The notes under the pieces: generated by a model
Database searches by the model: none
Told to the model about the DNA's origin: nothing
The model's input: only the letters and a program-made list of their open reading frames with translations
DNA from: an uncultured Clostridia bacterium
GTDB taxonomy: Bacteria > Bacillota > Clostridia > Lachnospirales > Anaerotignaceae
DNA: 64,000 nucleotides
Direction of reading: 5' to 3'
Assembly: GCA_944378105.1 (NCBI GenBank)
Contig: CALWGC010000005.1
Span: forward strand, 34,940-98,939
Translations under genes and position numbers: made by a program
Shown: in pieces, positions 26,927 through 36,133 of the stretch
Layout: each line of letters opens with the position of its first letter
Position numbering within the stretch: position 1 is the first letter of the stretch

Positions 26927-28857
26927 TGTGCGCCACCTCCGATGTAGTCTTGATTGCGTTTTTCGTATTCTTCCTCGATGTCACCATAGTAATCATGGGG
27001 CACATGGCCGGCGATGATTTTGCCGTTTTCCTGGCGGATGGTGATAAAGTGGCGGTCTTTGGCCGGGTCCATGGCCGGAAAATCGCTGCGCTCAAAGCAA
27101 AGGGGCTTGGAGGAGGATTCCCGCAGGAGGCAGGCCTGGATAATCATTTTGCTGACGGTGAGGATGTCCATTACCTCATGGGTGCGCATCAGCTCGTGAG
27201 GATTTTTGCAAGAAAGGGTTGGTACATCTTCCCGTTCGTATTTTTCCAACAGATGTAAGCCTTCCAACAGCAAGTCTTTGCATTTGATACCGCCGCAATA
27301 GTTTTGCATGGCCTTGGAGATGGCCATGTTTAACTCCCGCCAATCCATGTCGTCTTCCACATAAAGCGGCGCATACAGCCGTTCTTTTTCCTTGGCCACG
27401 TCGCTTTCGCTAATTTGGCCAAAGTCGGTCTTTTTGGCGGCAGATGCAGCCTTTCTGCCGGCATAATAGCCGGTGGAAGCGGCAAAGCCGCAGCAGTCAG
27501 AGGCAAAGAGCTGGTCCCCTGCGGCATAGAGGCCGTCAAGATTGGTTTTCAAATCCCAGTCATGGATAATACCGCCGGGAGCGCCAAAAAGCTGCCGCTC
27601 CTGGGCCAAAAAGGCGGCCGATTGCCACCCGGTGCCATAGCTTTGGAGCATATCTTTTTCCGGGTCAAAGCCCCGTTCGGTGAGGCTTTGCAGTACGGGG
27701 ATTTTTGTTTTTCCTTCTTCGCCCACCATCATGCCCCAGATGACCCGGCGTTCTTCTTCCGGCATCCGGCTTAAATCGGCATAGAAAGGCAGTTGATAGC
27801 CGCGGCGCATCAGTTCTTCAAAGGGCAGTGTTTCTGGACCGCGGTATTCGTATTTTGGCTCGTCGATGACGCCGCCTTTTAAGAAAAATTTTTGCCCTTT
27901 GGCCGGCAAATATCGTTCCAGCACCGTTTTTAATTCGTTGCCGTCTCGGTCCACATAGGGAATTTCCACCCCCCTGGCGTCCACCATGGTGGCGGCGTAC
28001 CAGGTGTTATGGTTGTTGCCGGTGCTGTAAGGCGGAAAGGAACGGCCGGCGGCGGAAAATTCGCCTTTGACGGATTTTTCCATCATGGTAAATTCCACAC
28101 CGGCGCGAAAGCCCATGGCGTGGCCGCTGCCGATGCTTTGGGTGGGGCGAAATTCGCTTAAGCCCACCAGGTCTGGATGGAAGAGCCAGATCCGGGCCGG
28201 GCGGGACATGGTGAGGATGGTGCTTTTGGCGTAGAACCGGTAAAATTTCCCGGTGCGCACCTGCATCCCACTTGCACCGACACAGCGTTTGCCGGCAGGG
28301 GTTTCTTCTGTAAAGAGGGCCGTTGCTTCCACCCGGTCCAATACCCGAACCCCCAGGCGCAGCAGTTCTTGATAGAGGGCCGGTTTAAAGGTGGAGCCCC
28401 AAACCCGCAGGGTATACCGGTTTTCATAGTCATAGGCAAACATCAGCTTTGTTTCGTCGTCCCGGAAAGCGGCGCCTTTGAATTCGTCTTCCGTATCCCG
28501 GATTTTGCCGCCAAAACGCTCCATGTCCAACAGCCGGTCATATCCTTCCCGGCATTCGATGTAATGGGCGATGCCATTACTGTAATGATCCTGTTCATCG
28601 ATGAAGGCTTCAGCCATTTCTTTGGGCGAAATTTTGCAGCAGGGGTTGGTGCAGGCCACTTCCCAGTGGTCAAAGCCGCTGCCGGCAGCACCGCTGCGGG
28701 CCGTGGCGCCTTTTTCCACCACAATCACGCTCTGCCCGGCCCGGGCGGCGGCAATGGCGGCATAACAGCCGGCCAAACCGCCCCCCAGCACCAGCACGTC
28801 ACAGCGCAGCACTTCTTCTTGCCCCAGTTGATTTTCATAAGGCCATTGTCGTTCCAT
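26923..28857 (-). CDS. FAD-dependent oxidoreductase, fumarate reductase/AprA type
   Basis: 644 residues. N-terminal FAD motif VLVLGGGLAGCYAAIAAARAG, VVEKGATARSGAAGSG for FAD contact, and a C-terminal GLYAAGDQLFASDCCGFAASTG. This is the family of fumarate reductase, aspartate oxidase and adenylylsulfate reductase alpha subunits. The ATG at 28857 is chosen because GAGGTG is 8-9 bases upstream; the GTG at 28866 is too near it. With the ferredoxin subunit it would move electrons between a small organic acid and ferredoxin-like carriers in the cytoplasm. The symporter gene 18 bases upstream probably imports the substrate. Confidence 0.9.
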   Translation of the reverse strand: MERQWPYENQLGQEEVLRCDVLVLGGGLAGCYAAIAAARAGQSVIVVEKGATARSGAAGSGFDHWEVACTNPCCKISPKEMAEAFIDEQDHYSNGIAHYIECREGYDRLLDMERFGGKIRDTEDEFKGAAFRDDETKLMFAYDYENRYTLRVWGSTFKPALYQELLRLGVRVLDRVEATALFTEETPAGKRCVGASGMQVRTGKFYRFYAKSTILTMSRPARIWLFHPDLVGLSEFRPTQSIGSGHAMGFRAGVEFTMMEKSVKGEFSAAGRSFPPYSTGNNHNTWYAATMVDARGVEIPYVDRDGNELKTVLERYLPAKGQKFFLKGGVIDEPKYEYRGPETLPFEELMRRGYQLPFYADLSRMPEEERRVIWGMMVGEEGKTKIPVLQSLTERGFDPEKDMLQSYGTGWQSAAFLAQERQLFGAPGGIIHDWDLKTNLDGLYAAGDQLFASDCCGFAASTGYYAGRKAASAAKKTDFGQISESDVAKEKERLYAPLYVEDDMDWRELNMAISKAMQNYCGGIKCKDLLLEGLHLLEKYEREDVPTLSCKNPHELMRTHEVMDILTVSKMIIQACLLRESSSKPLCFERSDFPAMDPAKDRHFITIRQENGKIIAGHVPHDYYGDIEEEYEKRNQDYIGGGAQ

Positions 28858-28875
28858 ATTGGTCACACCTCGTTG

Positions 28876-30318
28876 TTATTTGACAGATTGCATGATTTTT
28901 TGTTTCTGATTGGCTCTTTGGCCTTCTTTGTCCATCAGGCTTACCACAATCAGCGTAGCAGCCGAAACCAGATAAGCGATCATCAGCGCCAAGTCGGTGT
29001 TGATGAGGCCGTTGAGCGGGCCAGGGATGCCAATGAAGAAAGAAATGACACCCACAATACCGCCAGTGATGGCGGCAACAAAAGCGCCTTTTCTGGTGGC
29101 TCCATCCCACAACAGACCACCCAAAAGCGGAATCAGCAAGCTACCCATATAAGGATAGTTGAAAATGATCATGGCGTCCAGGATGCTGGTCATATGGAAG
29201 GCAAAGAAAATGCCCACCAAAGAACCGCCGAACACGGCAATTTGGGAAATCATTTTTGCCTTTGGCAGTTCATCCAAGTTTTCCACTTCTGGATGCAGTA
29301 CTTTGTTATAGAGATCCCGGGAGAACGAAGAACCCAGGGACAAAATCACGCAGTTGGCAGAGCTCATGGCCGCAGACAAAATGGCGGCAATGACAATACC
29401 GGCCAGAACGGGGTTTAATACGCCCATGGTGGTGATGGTGAAAATGCCGTCGGTGACCCCAGGGAAGAGCAGTCTTGCTGCCACACCGATGGAAGAGCAC
29501 ATCAACCCAATGACAATGACGATGATACCGCCCCAAACACAGCCGCGGGTAGCCGTTTTCACATCTTTGGCCGACTGGATGCGGGCATAAGCGTCATAGG
29601 ACATGGCGATGGAAAGCAGGAAGGGAAGCACCAGGTAGATAAATTGGGTGCCGTTTCCTTTTTCAATAAATGGGGTGGCATAGATGGCGGCAATGGAACC
29701 GCCGGCCTGCACATATTTGATGAGGGTAGCCACCAGCAAAATGGGGATGCCCACAATAATAATACCCGTTTGGATGACGTCGGTTAACACCACGCCCCAC
29801 ATACCGCCGATGGTGCAGTAAATCAAAATAACCACAGCCGTCAGTACCACGGCCATACCAAACGGCATCCCAAAACCGGACAAAACGCCGCCGCAGGCCA
29901 ACATCTGGGCAATGAAAATGCCCAACAGGCTTGGCACGTTACTCAGCCACGCCCAAAACCGAATGCCCCGGCTTTCCCCATAACGCTGGGCAAAGAAATC
30001 CAATGGTACATAGCCTTCTTGGGCCCGCAGCTTTTTGGCCGTCACAAGCCCTGCAATAATCAGGCCGCCGCCGCAGCCCAAGGCATAGTAAATGCCATAC
30101 CAAACGCCCATGTTATACCCGTTGGTGGCGCCGCTTAAGACGATACCAACGCCAATTTGTACGGCGGCCAATGTGATGGCTGTCATGGGTGTGTTGAGGT
30201 TGCGGCCGGCCACCAAAAAGTCGCTGGCTTTTTTGTTTCTGCGCGCTGCATAGACACCGGTCAAAACCATGATGGCAAAGTACAGACAGCAGACAAGAAT
30301 GATGATTTGATTTGTCAT
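28876..30318 (-). CDS. Sodium:solute symporter (SSS) family transporter
   Basis: 480 residues with about 13 hydrophobic helices. N-terminal MTNQIIILVCCLYFAIMVLTGVYAARR, then KKASDFLVAGRNLNTP, the usual start of SSS proteins (PutP, PanF, acetate and other carboxylate carriers). Sodium-site helices include ASSANC-like AMSSANCVILSLGSSFSRDLY. Start 30318 follows AAGGAAGGGG. It heads an operon with the flavoprotein and ferredoxin genes, so it likely supplies their substrate. Confidence 0.9.
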   Translation of the reverse strand: MTNQIIILVCCLYFAIMVLTGVYAARRNKKASDFLVAGRNLNTPMTAITLAAVQIGVGIVLSGATNGYNMGVWYGIYYALGCGGGLIIAGLVTAKKLRAQEGYVPLDFFAQRYGESRGIRFWAWLSNVPSLLGIFIAQMLACGGVLSGFGMPFGMAVVLTAVVILIYCTIGGMWGVVLTDVIQTGIIIVGIPILLVATLIKYVQAGGSIAAIYATPFIEKGNGTQFIYLVLPFLLSIAMSYDAYARIQSAKDVKTATRGCVWGGIIVIVIGLMCSSIGVAARLLFPGVTDGIFTITTMGVLNPVLAGIVIAAILSAAMSSANCVILSLGSSFSRDLYNKVLHPEVENLDELPKAKMISQIAVFGGSLVGIFFAFHMTSILDAMIIFNYPYMGSLLIPLLGGLLWDGATRKGAFVAAITGGIVGVISFFIGIPGPLNGLINTDLALMIAYLVSAATLIVVSLMDKEGQRANQKQKIMQSVK

Positions 30319-30507
30319 GACTGAAATCCCCTTCCTTTTGCTTTTATGCATAAAAGCGTTGCAGTAAAAAAGTATAGACTGATTGTAGCACGTTCTTTTT
30401 GATTTTGCAATGGTATTCTGCGGCCTGACCAATTTTTGTTGGCAGTTTTCTTGTTTTTGTGGTAGGATAGCAATAGAGTTTGGTTTCGGAAAAAAGGAGG
30501 TTATTGT

Positions 30508-31656
30508 ATGAAAGTTGTCATTGCCATTGATTCGTATAAAGGTAGCGTCACATCGCTACAGGCCGGCGAGGCGGCAAAGGCCGGGGTGCTGGCGGCTTGT
30601 CCTGGGGCAAAGGTGGAGGTACTGCCTTTGGCCGATGGCGGCGAGGGGACGGTGGAAGCGCTGACGGTGGCCCTGGGCGGACACTTGGTAGAGGTGGATG
30701 TGACAGGGCCCATGGAAGAAAAAGAAACGGCCGTTTATGGTTTTATGGAAGAAACGGGTACGGCCGTGATGGAAATGGCCCAGGCGGCGGGGCTTCCCAT
30801 GGTGCCGGTGGAAGAAAGAAACCCTATGAAAGCCACCAGTTTTGGGGTGGGGGAACAGATTGCCGATGCGGTGAAGAAAGGTTGCCGCCATATTTGGATG
30901 GGCATTGGCGGAAGCGCCACCAACGACGGCGGCGTGGGCATGCTTCAGGCGCTGGGTTGGCGGTTTTTGGACAAAGAGGGCAACGAAGTGGCCAAAGGCG
31001 GTCAGGGCCTGGCGGATATTTGCACCATCGACGATAGCCAGGTACTGCCGGGGGTAAAAGAAACGGTCTTTGAAATTGCCTGTGATGTGGAAAACCCCCT
31101 TTGCGGACCCAAAGGCGCTTCGGCCATTTACGGCCCACAAAAAGGCGCCACAGAAGAAATGGTGGCGCAACTGGATGCTGGGCTTTCCCATTTTGCCGAT
31201 GTGGCAGAAGCATGGTTGGGAAAAAGCGGAAGAAACTTGCCCGGTAGCGGTGCAGCCGGCGGACTGGGCTTTGCCTTGACGGCCTTTTTGGGCGGCAACC
31301 TCAAAAGCGGCATTGAGATGGTGTTAGACGCCATGGACATGGATGCCCATTTGCAGGGGGCAGACGTGGTCATCACCGGGGAAGGACGGCTGGATGGCCA
31401 AACGGCCATGGGCAAGGCACCGGTGGGTGTGGCCAAGCGGGCCAAAGAGGCCGGTGCTGTGGTGATTGCCGTGGCGGGATGCACGGAAGATGCGGCGGTG
31501 GCCTGCAATGCAGCGGGCATTGATGCCTTTTTTGCCGTGACCGACCGCGCCATGACGTTACAAGAGGCCATGGACCAAAAAACCACCGAAAAAAACATCA
31601 AAAAAACCACCGAACAAGCCATGCGGCTGTATTTGGCGGCGAAAAAAGAAAAATAA
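30508..31656 (+). CDS. Glycerate kinase
   Basis: 382 residues, normal for the GlxK/GarK group. Starts with VVIAIDSYKGSVTSLQAGEA, then LPLADGGEGTVEAL and IWMGIGGSATNDGGVGMLQALG, all family hallmarks; GEGRLDGQTAMGKAP is the C-terminal signature. It phosphorylates glycerate (usually to 2-phosphoglycerate) with ATP and feeds lower glycolysis. It is a single gene with AAAAAGGAGG before ATG. Glycerate could come from the hydroxyacid dehydrogenase family enzyme at the left of the window, but there is no direct link. Confidence 0.95.
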   Translation: MKVVIAIDSYKGSVTSLQAGEAAKAGVLAACPGAKVEVLPLADGGEGTVEALTVALGGHLVEVDVTGPMEEKETAVYGFMEETGTAVMEMAQAAGLPMVPVEERNPMKATSFGVGEQIADAVKKGCRHIWMGIGGSATNDGGVGMLQALGWRFLDKEGNEVAKGGQGLADICTIDDSQVLPGVKETVFEIACDVENPLCGPKGASAIYGPQKGATEEMVAQLDAGLSHFADVAEAWLGKSGRNLPGSGAAGGLGFALTAFLGGNLKSGIEMVLDAMDMDAHLQGADVVITGEGRLDGQTAMGKAPVGVAKRAKEAGAVVIAVAGCTEDAAVACNAAGIDAFFAVTDRAMTLQEAMDQKTTEKNIKKTTEQAMRLYLAAKKEK

Positions 31657-31663
31657 AGAAAAG

Positions 31664-31702
31664 AAAATCACCCAAGGGCTTTGCTCCAAGGGTGATTTTT
31701 TT
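31664..31702. terminator. Bidirectional terminator between glycerate kinase and DAHP synthase genes
   Basis: AAAATCACCC (31664-31673) pairs with GGGTGATTTT (31690-31699), followed by Ts. Confidence 0.88.
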
Positions 31703-31711
31703 GTTGATCTG

Positions 31712-32749
31712 TTATAACCGTTCGGCAATTTCATAAATCAGCCGTTCGCTGTCCTCCCACCCCAGGCAAGGGTCGGTGATGGATTGGCCGTAGACATGGG
31801 TGTGGCCGTGGCCGATGGTTTGATTGCCTTCCACCAGATAGCTTTCGATCATGACACCTTTGACCAACTGGCAGATTTCGTCGGAATGGGACCGGCTGTG
31901 AAGCACTTCTTTGACGATGCGGATTTGTTCCATAAACTGTTTGTTGGAGTTGGAATGGTTGGCATCGACAATGGCTGCCGGGTTTTGCAGCTTGCGCTGT
32001 TGGTACATATCGTAAAGACGGATCAGGTCTTCATAGTGATAATTTGGTTTGGCCGAGCCATACTTGTTGACAGAGCCGCGCAAAATGGCATGGGCATAGG
32101 GGTTGCCGCTGGTGGTCAAGTCCCAGCCGCGGTAGATGAAGTTGTGGCTTTGCTGGGCGGCCACGATGGAATTGAGCATGACGGAAAAATCGCCGCTGGT
32201 GGGGTTTTTCATCCCCACAGGAACGGTAACGCCACTGGAGGTGAGGCGGTGCTGCTGGTTTTCCACAGAACGGGCGCCAACGGCCACATAAGACAAAATA
32301 TCTTCCAGATAGTGATAATTTTCCGGGTACAGCATTTCATCGGCCACCGGCAAATTAAACTCTTCCAAAGCGCGGATATGCAGTCTGCGGATGGCAATGA
32401 CGCCGGCCAATAAGTCCGGGGCTTTTTCCGGGTCCGGCTGATGGATCATGCCTTTATACCCTTCGCCGGTGGTTCGGGGTTTGTTGGTATAAATGCGGGG
32501 AATAATCATCACTTTGTCTTTCACTTTTTCTTGTACTGGCACCAGACGGCTGATGTATTCGCAAACGGAATCTTCGTTGTCGGCAGAACAGGGGCCAATG
32601 ATGACAAGAAATCGGTCGTCTTTTCCGCTTAAAACGTCCATAATGGCTTGGTCATGAAGGGCCTTGGCCGCTTTGACGTTTTCCGGAACGGGATAAATTT
32701 CTTTGATCTCCTTTGGTGTCGGCAGTTTTTTCGTAAAAATCATACTCAT
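31712..32749 (-). CDS. 3-deoxy-7-phosphoheptulonate (DAHP) synthase, AroFGH type
   Basis: 345 residues. Class I alpha (E. coli-type) marks: LVIIGPCSADNEDSV, PRIYTNKPRTTGEGYKG, VGARSVENQQHR, GMKNPTSG and DANHSNSNKQ. It joins phosphoenolpyruvate and erythrose-4-phosphate, the first step to aromatic amino acids. The N-terminal extension typical of feedback-inhibited enzymes is present. The start at 32749 is chosen from GGAAAGGAG upstream; a second ATG at 32743 is possible. A large part of the open frame upstream of this is non-coding. Confidence 0.95.
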   Translation of the reverse strand: MSMIFTKKLPTPKEIKEIYPVPENVKAAKALHDQAIMDVLSGKDDRFLVIIGPCSADNEDSVCEYISRLVPVQEKVKDKVMIIPRIYTNKPRTTGEGYKGMIHQPDPEKAPDLLAGVIAIRRLHIRALEEFNLPVADEMLYPENYHYLEDILSYVAVGARSVENQQHRLTSSGVTVPVGMKNPTSGDFSVMLNSIVAAQQSHNFIYRGWDLTTSGNPYAHAILRGSVNKYGSAKPNYHYEDLIRLYDMYQQRKLQNPAAIVDANHSNSNKQFMEQIRIVKEVLHSRSHSDEICQLVKGVMIESYLVEGNQTIGHGHTHVYGQSITDPCLGWEDSERLIYEIAERL

Positions 32750-32852
32750 GGGTACAACACTCCTTTCCCCGTATTTTCTTTGGCCCAAAGAGGCTTCGAA
32801 AAACGGATTGGAGTTATTATAGTACAGAGTCAAAAAAAAGTCAAAAGAAAAG

Positions 32853-32882
32853 AAAAAACTGCCGGATTTTTCCGGCAGTTTT
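32853..32882 (-). terminator. Terminator after the SDR gene
   Basis: AAAACTGCCGGA (minus 32882-32871) pairs with TCCGGCAGTTTT (32865-32854), with a T run on the minus strand. Confidence 0.88.
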
Positions 32883-32885
32883 GTG

Positions 32886-33626
32886 TTATACCATCCCACC
32901 ATCGAGGGTGATGATTTGACCATTTAAAAAAGAGGAACGGTTGCTGGCCAAAAAAACGGCCAACTGCCCTACTTCATCGACAGTACCAAAGCGCATCAAA
33001 GAAATTTCGTCCTCCAAAATTTCCCGCTCTTCCGGCGAAAGCCATTGGTTCATTTTGGTGTCGATGACACCGGGGGCAATGGCATTGACGCGGATGCCGC
33101 TGGGGCCCAATTCTTTGGCCATGGCCTTGGTGAAGGAATCGACGGCGCCTTTGGTGGCCGAATACAAGGCTTCGCAGGAGGCCCCTCTCTGGCCCCAGAT
33201 GGAAGAAATGTTGATGATGGTGCCTTCTTTGGCCGAAACCATTTTGGGCACAGCCAAATGGGTGCAGTTGAGCATGGCTTTGATGTTGACAGAAATCATT
33301 TTTTCCCAAAGGTCGGGGGTGGTTTCTGTAAAGAGCCCCATATGGGAAATGCCGGCATTATTGACCAAAATGTCCACGTTGCCATAGATATTGCTGATGG
33401 TTTGAAACATTTCCCGGCATGTTTCATAGTTGGAGACATCGGCCAGGTAAGAATAGGAATAAAAGCCCTGGGCTTTCAGCTCTTCTTGGGTGCGTAACAG
33501 TTCATCGGCACTGGTGGCAGCGTTTAAGATGATGTTGGCGCCTTCTTTGGCAAAAGCAAAGGCAATGGCCTTGCCAATCCCGCGGGAAGAACCGGTCACC
33601 AACACTGTTTTTCCTTTTAACCCCAT
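32886..33626 (-). CDS. Short-chain dehydrogenase/reductase (FabG-like; possibly EF-P 5-aminopentanone reductase)
   Basis: 246 residues. TGSSRGIGKA binds NADP(H), NNAG stabilises the fold, Ser is in NISSIWG and the catalytic pair in YSATKGA. FabG would reduce 3-oxoacyl-ACP; but the stretch ISSIWGQRGASCEALYSATK resembles clostridial proteins named after YmfI, which reduce the 5-aminopentanone put on elongation factor P. It is alone, not in a fatty-acid cluster, which favours the second reading. Start has AAAGGGTGA upstream. Confidence 0.88.
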   Translation of the reverse strand: MGLKGKTVLVTGSSRGIGKAIAFAFAKEGANIILNAATSADELLRTQEELKAQGFYSYSYLADVSNYETCREMFQTISNIYGNVDILVNNAGISHMGLFTETTPDLWEKMISVNIKAMLNCTHLAVPKMVSAKEGTIINISSIWGQRGASCEALYSATKGAVDSFTKAMAKELGPSGIRVNAIAPGVIDTKMNQWLSPEEREILEDEISLMRFGTVDEVGQLAVFLASNRSSFLNGQIITLDGGMV

Positions 33627-33756
33627 CGTTTTGTCACCCTTTCCAAATGTTCTGTCCGCCTATGGCGGCGTTGAAAAAGCAGTCGTTTTTTGCCGCAGAG
33701 ACGGCAGTTCCTGTTACTACTTTATCATTTTTAAAGGGAGGATGCAAGGGGTTTGC

Positions 33757-35061
33757 CTATTGGCGTAAGGATGGCGTCGAGGGCAGCGGCGTGCGCAGCA
33801 CCACATACGTCTGGTTGATCAAAAAGAAGCCTTGGGGCCATGGCCTTGTGATATTCCAGATGCCAAAGCCATAAAGCCCTTCGTTGGCCACTTGCCGCAG
33901 CTTCAGCCACATGCTTTGGGCATCGTCAAACCACACCTGATAAAAGGCGTCGCCATCGGTGCGATAGGTATAATACGGCGTTTGGGAGCGCAAGTCGAAG
34001 GAGATGCCGGCATCGTGCAAGGCCGCGTCTTTGATGGCTTCGTTGAGGGAAAGAGAAACGCCTTTCGTCATCCCCGCTTCATAGGGAATGGGCCAACGAT
34101 AGCCATACCAAGGCAAGCCCATCAAAATTTTTTGGGGATCAATGAGGTTTGTGGCATAGGAAAGGACTTCTTTTACCTGGGGCAGGGGGGCGACGGCCAT
34201 GGGCGGCCCTGCGGCATAGCCCCATTCATAGGTCATCAAAAACACATAGTCGGCCACTTCCCCAATGGCGGCATAGTCCAAGGCCGCGGCGCCGCCAGTT
34301 TGATTGTCTTCCCATTTGGGCAGTAAATCCACCATCAAAATCCAGCCGTTTTTTTGCAGCGCCTGGTGTAAGGCGGCCAAAAAAGTCACAAAGGCTGCGC
34401 CGTCTTCCGGCAACAAAAATTCAAAGTCCACATCCACCCCGGCGTATCCCTGTTCTTCCACGGCGGCGGTCAGTTGGGCAATGACCGATTCTTGTAAGGC
34501 GTCGTCGGTCAAAAGTGTGTGGGCCAAGGCAGAGTCAAACTGGCCGTTTTCGTCGGTGGAGGAAAAATGTAATAACGGAGCCACGCCAAAGGAGCGGCTG
34601 AGGGAGGTAATGTTTTGGGCATCGGGAAAAATCAGTGTGCCCTCCGGCGATAAGCGGGTGGTGAAAATGGAAAGATAAGTCAAATAAGGCAGTATGGCCC
34701 GCAGGGTGTTGGGCTCGATATTGGCATACGTATAGCCCAAAGAAGCAGCGCCGCGCAGCGGTTGTTCGGCAAAGGTGATGATCAATAAGTCCCCGGCCTG
34801 CAAGATGCGCTGGGTCAAAAAGGGATTGTTGCGCAAAAGCTGCATCACCGTTACGCTATAGCGGGCGGCGATGGAATAAAGGGTTTCGCCGGGCATGGTT
34901 TGATGGACGATGGCTGGGGGAGAAAGGACAACAGTTTGCCCGGGCACCAGATTTTCGGGGTTTGGCAGTTGATTGGTCCGCTGTAAATAGGCGGTCGATA
35001 AGTCTGCGCTGGCCCCAACGTCGGCCAAGGTTTGGCCGGCACTGACGGTATAAATTTCCAT
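33757..35061 (-). CDS. LysM-repeat glycosyl hydrolase 18 (YaaH/SleL-like)
   Basis: 434 residues. Two LysM repeats (about residues 1-95: IYTVSAGQTLADVG and HQTMPGETLYSIAARYSVTVMQLLRNNP) followed by a GH18 barrel with the catalytic pattern GVDVDFEFLLPED (DxDxE) and GLPWYGYRW. Proteins of this layout (YaaH, SleL) cut spore cortex or peptidoglycan as N-acetylglucosaminidases. There is no signal peptide, which fits a spore-coat-associated enzyme made in the mother cell. GGAGG lies 6 bases before the ATG. It agrees with spo0A in this window: the organism forms spores. Confidence 0.92.
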   Translation of the reverse strand: MEIYTVSAGQTLADVGASADLSTAYLQRTNQLPNPENLVPGQTVVLSPPAIVHQTMPGETLYSIAARYSVTVMQLLRNNPFLTQRILQAGDLLIITFAEQPLRGAASLGYTYANIEPNTLRAILPYLTYLSIFTTRLSPEGTLIFPDAQNITSLSRSFGVAPLLHFSSTDENGQFDSALAHTLLTDDALQESVIAQLTAAVEEQGYAGVDVDFEFLLPEDGAAFVTFLAALHQALQKNGWILMVDLLPKWEDNQTGGAAALDYAAIGEVADYVFLMTYEWGYAAGPPMAVAPLPQVKEVLSYATNLIDPQKILMGLPWYGYRWPIPYEAGMTKGVSLSLNEAIKDAALHDAGISFDLRSQTPYYTYRTDGDAFYQVWFDDAQSMWLKLRQVANEGLYGFGIWNITRPWPQGFFLINQTYVVLRTPLPSTPSLRQ

Positions 35062-35266
35062 GGGTTGCCTCCTTTTTTCGTTCTTTGTCACACAGTGGAA
35101 TCTATTTTTATACTATGATGGTTTTTGCTTTTGTTATGCTTTCTTTTTGAGGGAAAAAATAGTATAATGAATCTACCAATAAAGTTTTTAGAGAAAAAAT
35201 ACAGAAGTTTTCAGTTTGTAGTAAATTTTTTGCGTTGGACAAAAACAGACAGTAGGAGGGATTTGG

Positions 35267-36076
35267 ATGCACTCCATGGCGGAATTACAACGACGGGAGC
35301 TGAATATGATAGAACTGTTGGTGATGGGCAAAGAGATTTACCAAGTCCATTGGCGGCAGGTGTTACGGTTGGTATTATGGATTGGGTTACCTATTCAGCT
35401 GGTGTTACAGTTGGTGGGGCTTTTGGTGGGAAATCAGTTGGCGGCGCTGGATTTGACGGCCATTGCCACGGACCCAGCGGTGGCCGAGGCGTTTTTGGCT
35501 TCCGGGCAGTGGGTGCAGATTGTGGGCAATTATCTGGTGCTGATGATTTTAAGCGCCATTTTATATCCGTTGTTGTTATTGGCAGTGGCAAATTATGTAA
35601 ATCATGCCTTGCGTGGAACCCCCATGACGGTGCAGGCCGCCGTTTTGGGCATGTTGCAGCGGGCCTGGGTGGTGGTGCCGGCGGCGATTATTTATGAAAT
35701 TGCGGTGGGCGCCGGGTTGATTGCGCTGATTCTGCCGGGGTTATATGCCATTGTTAAGTTATTCTTTTATTTATATGCCATCATTTTGGAGGACAAGGGC
35801 GTTTTTGGCTGTTTGAAACGCAGCATGGAATTGACTTACGGATTTTTTGGAAAAACGGCCATGGCCGCCTTGTTATTGATGGGGTTAAGCTATACGGGGA
35901 CCTATCTACTAGACCTTATATTCAGTGTTTTGGGGTACTCCTATACGGCCAATGTGGTTTTTGGACTGTGCAATATGGCATTGGATGCCTTTTTTGCGGT
36001 GGTAATGACGTTGTATTATTTCAATCGGGTGGCGGTGATGGAGGAGGACTTGCCTCGGTCAACAGGCCTGTTGTAA
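35267..36076 (+). CDS. Multi-pass membrane protein of unknown function
   Basis: 269 residues. An N-terminal amphipathic part (about 40 residues), then five or six hydrophobic segments, with LPGLYAIVKLFFYLYAIILEDKGVFGCLKRSMELTYG in the second half. That KRSxELTxG pattern is seen in YciC and glycerophosphodiester-phosphodiesterase membrane-domain proteins, so it may belong to that broad group. No enzyme domain is attached. AGGAGGGATT precedes the ATG. It has its own promoter (TATAAT near 35162) and sits before fbp without clear functional link. Confidence 0.7.
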   Translation: MHSMAELQRRELNMIELLVMGKEIYQVHWRQVLRLVLWIGLPIQLVLQLVGLLVGNQLAALDLTAIATDPAVAEAFLASGQWVQIVGNYLVLMILSAILYPLLLLAVANYVNHALRGTPMTVQAAVLGMLQRAWVVVPAAIIYEIAVGAGLIALILPGLYAIVKLFFYLYAIILEDKGVFGCLKRSMELTYGFFGKTAMAALLLMGLSYTGTYLLDLIFSVLGYSYTANVVFGLCNMALDAFFAVVMTLYYFNRVAVMEEDLPRSTGLL

Positions 36077-36133
36077 AAAAGAAGGGAGAAATAGGACAAG
36101 CAAGCGTTACAAGCAGAAGGGAGGCCTTTGGAA

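Noticed and set aside
26651..28857. Dissimilatory adenylylsulfate reductase AprBA
   Set aside because: The ferredoxin is too short for AprB, and no sat, dsr or qmo genes are near; only the general type matches.
28177..29418. 413-codon plus-strand frame crossing two genes
   Set aside because: Antisense to the flavoprotein and symporter genes, which have clear motifs; a gene cannot be supported here.
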